Positions 61,081 to 61,144 of a DNA stretch of 61,144 nucleotides are shown here, in pieces; positions within the stretch are counted from its first letter, which is position 1; the number at the start of each line of letters is the position of its first letter. The DNA comes from JB111 sp052093225 (GTDB taxonomy: Bacteria; Actinomycetota; Actinomycetes; Actinomycetales; Actinomycetaceae): assembly GCA_052093225.1 (NCBI GenBank), contig JBQDDG010000021.1, forward strand, positions 1 to 61,144, given 5' to 3'. Made by a program: the position numbers and the translations under genes. Below the pieces are notes generated by a model. It searched no databases. It saw only the letters and a program-made list of their open reading frames with translations, and was not told the DNA's origin.

Positions 61081-61144
61081 CGACCCACGGTGACGACCCG
61101 CACCGGCACCCGCCGGCGCGGTGACCACCCGCAGTGACGACCCG

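Overview
The DNA is very GC-rich (roughly 70-75 %), uses many GTG starts, and carries actinobacterial families throughout (glyS of the alpha2 type, PASTA Ser/Thr kinases, TIGR03086-type proteins, DUF4260, a DhaKL-fusion ketose kinase). It is most likely a chromosomal segment of an actinomycete of the order Micrococcales (Cellulomonas/Promicromonospora/Georgenia-like). I cannot fix the genus from the sequence alone.

Layout. 1-2868: dnaG (cut by the window edge) and dgt, both on the minus strand. 2927-5709: a degenerate GH13 protein, then an FMN reductase/TetR pair around a palindromic operator. 6032-7666: dhaK-dhaL with a strong terminator. 7813-10318: a cytochrome b561-like protein, methionine aminopeptidase and a DUF4260 protein. 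10406-16256: sugar-alcohol enzymes (Zn alcohol dehydrogenase, sorC-deoC, gatD-like dehydrogenase plus FGGY kinase). 16819-24154: a maltodextrin locus (malG, malF, malE, divergent LacI regulator, alpha-glucosidase). 24313-25362: an AbiEi/DUF559-like protein between two copies of a palindromic repeat. 25906-44797: fifteen co-directional minus-strand genes forming a polyol/ketose-phosphate locus. In transcription order they are SorC regulator, RpiB, an unrecognised membrane protein, an AraL-like HAD phosphatase, FGGY kinase, AraM, AraB, AraD, GpsA-like dehydrogenase, FGGY kinase, FGGY kinase, GpsA-like dehydrogenase, DeoR regulator, Zn alcohol dehydrogenase and a DhaKL-fusion kinase. 44932-48335: divergent glpD and glpK. 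48557-51533: dusB and glyS. 51654-55725: two tandem PASTA-type Ser/Thr kinases with an unusual C-terminal domain. 55912-58680: a zinc ABC transporter with a Zur-like box. 58872-61080: a DedA-like protein and an ArsR/SRPBCC/TIGR03086 cassette.

How it fits together. dusB-glyS on one side and dgt-dnaG on the other look like halves of a housekeeping array, all on the minus strand. Between them lies about 45 kb devoted almost entirely to sugar, sugar-alcohol and glycerol use. That block holds six FGGY kinases, two dihydroxyacetone-kinase systems, three Zn alcohol dehydrogenases and four glycerol-phosphate-type dehydrogenases of three different folds (two GpsA-like, AraM, GlpD). Two neighbouring cassettes each pair an FGGY kinase with a GpsA-like dehydrogenase. 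This suggests a kinase-first route (polyol to polyol-phosphate to ketose-phosphate) beside a dehydrogenase-first route (Zn dehydrogenase, DhaKL kinase, RpiB). araB, araD, araL and araM homologues occur without araA. The only candidate permease in the locus is a roughly ten-helix protein of a family I do not recognise.

A second theme is non-coding. Several unrelated short repeat families (a 69-bp palindrome in four copies, a hairpin around CACTGGGCAGG, a 20-bp direct repeat, a 24-25-bp tandem repeat, a 40-bp tandem repeat) nearly all sit just downstream of stop codons. One of them also seems to have left a trace inside the degenerate GH13 gene. That gene shares a maltose-type operator and promoter layout with malE.
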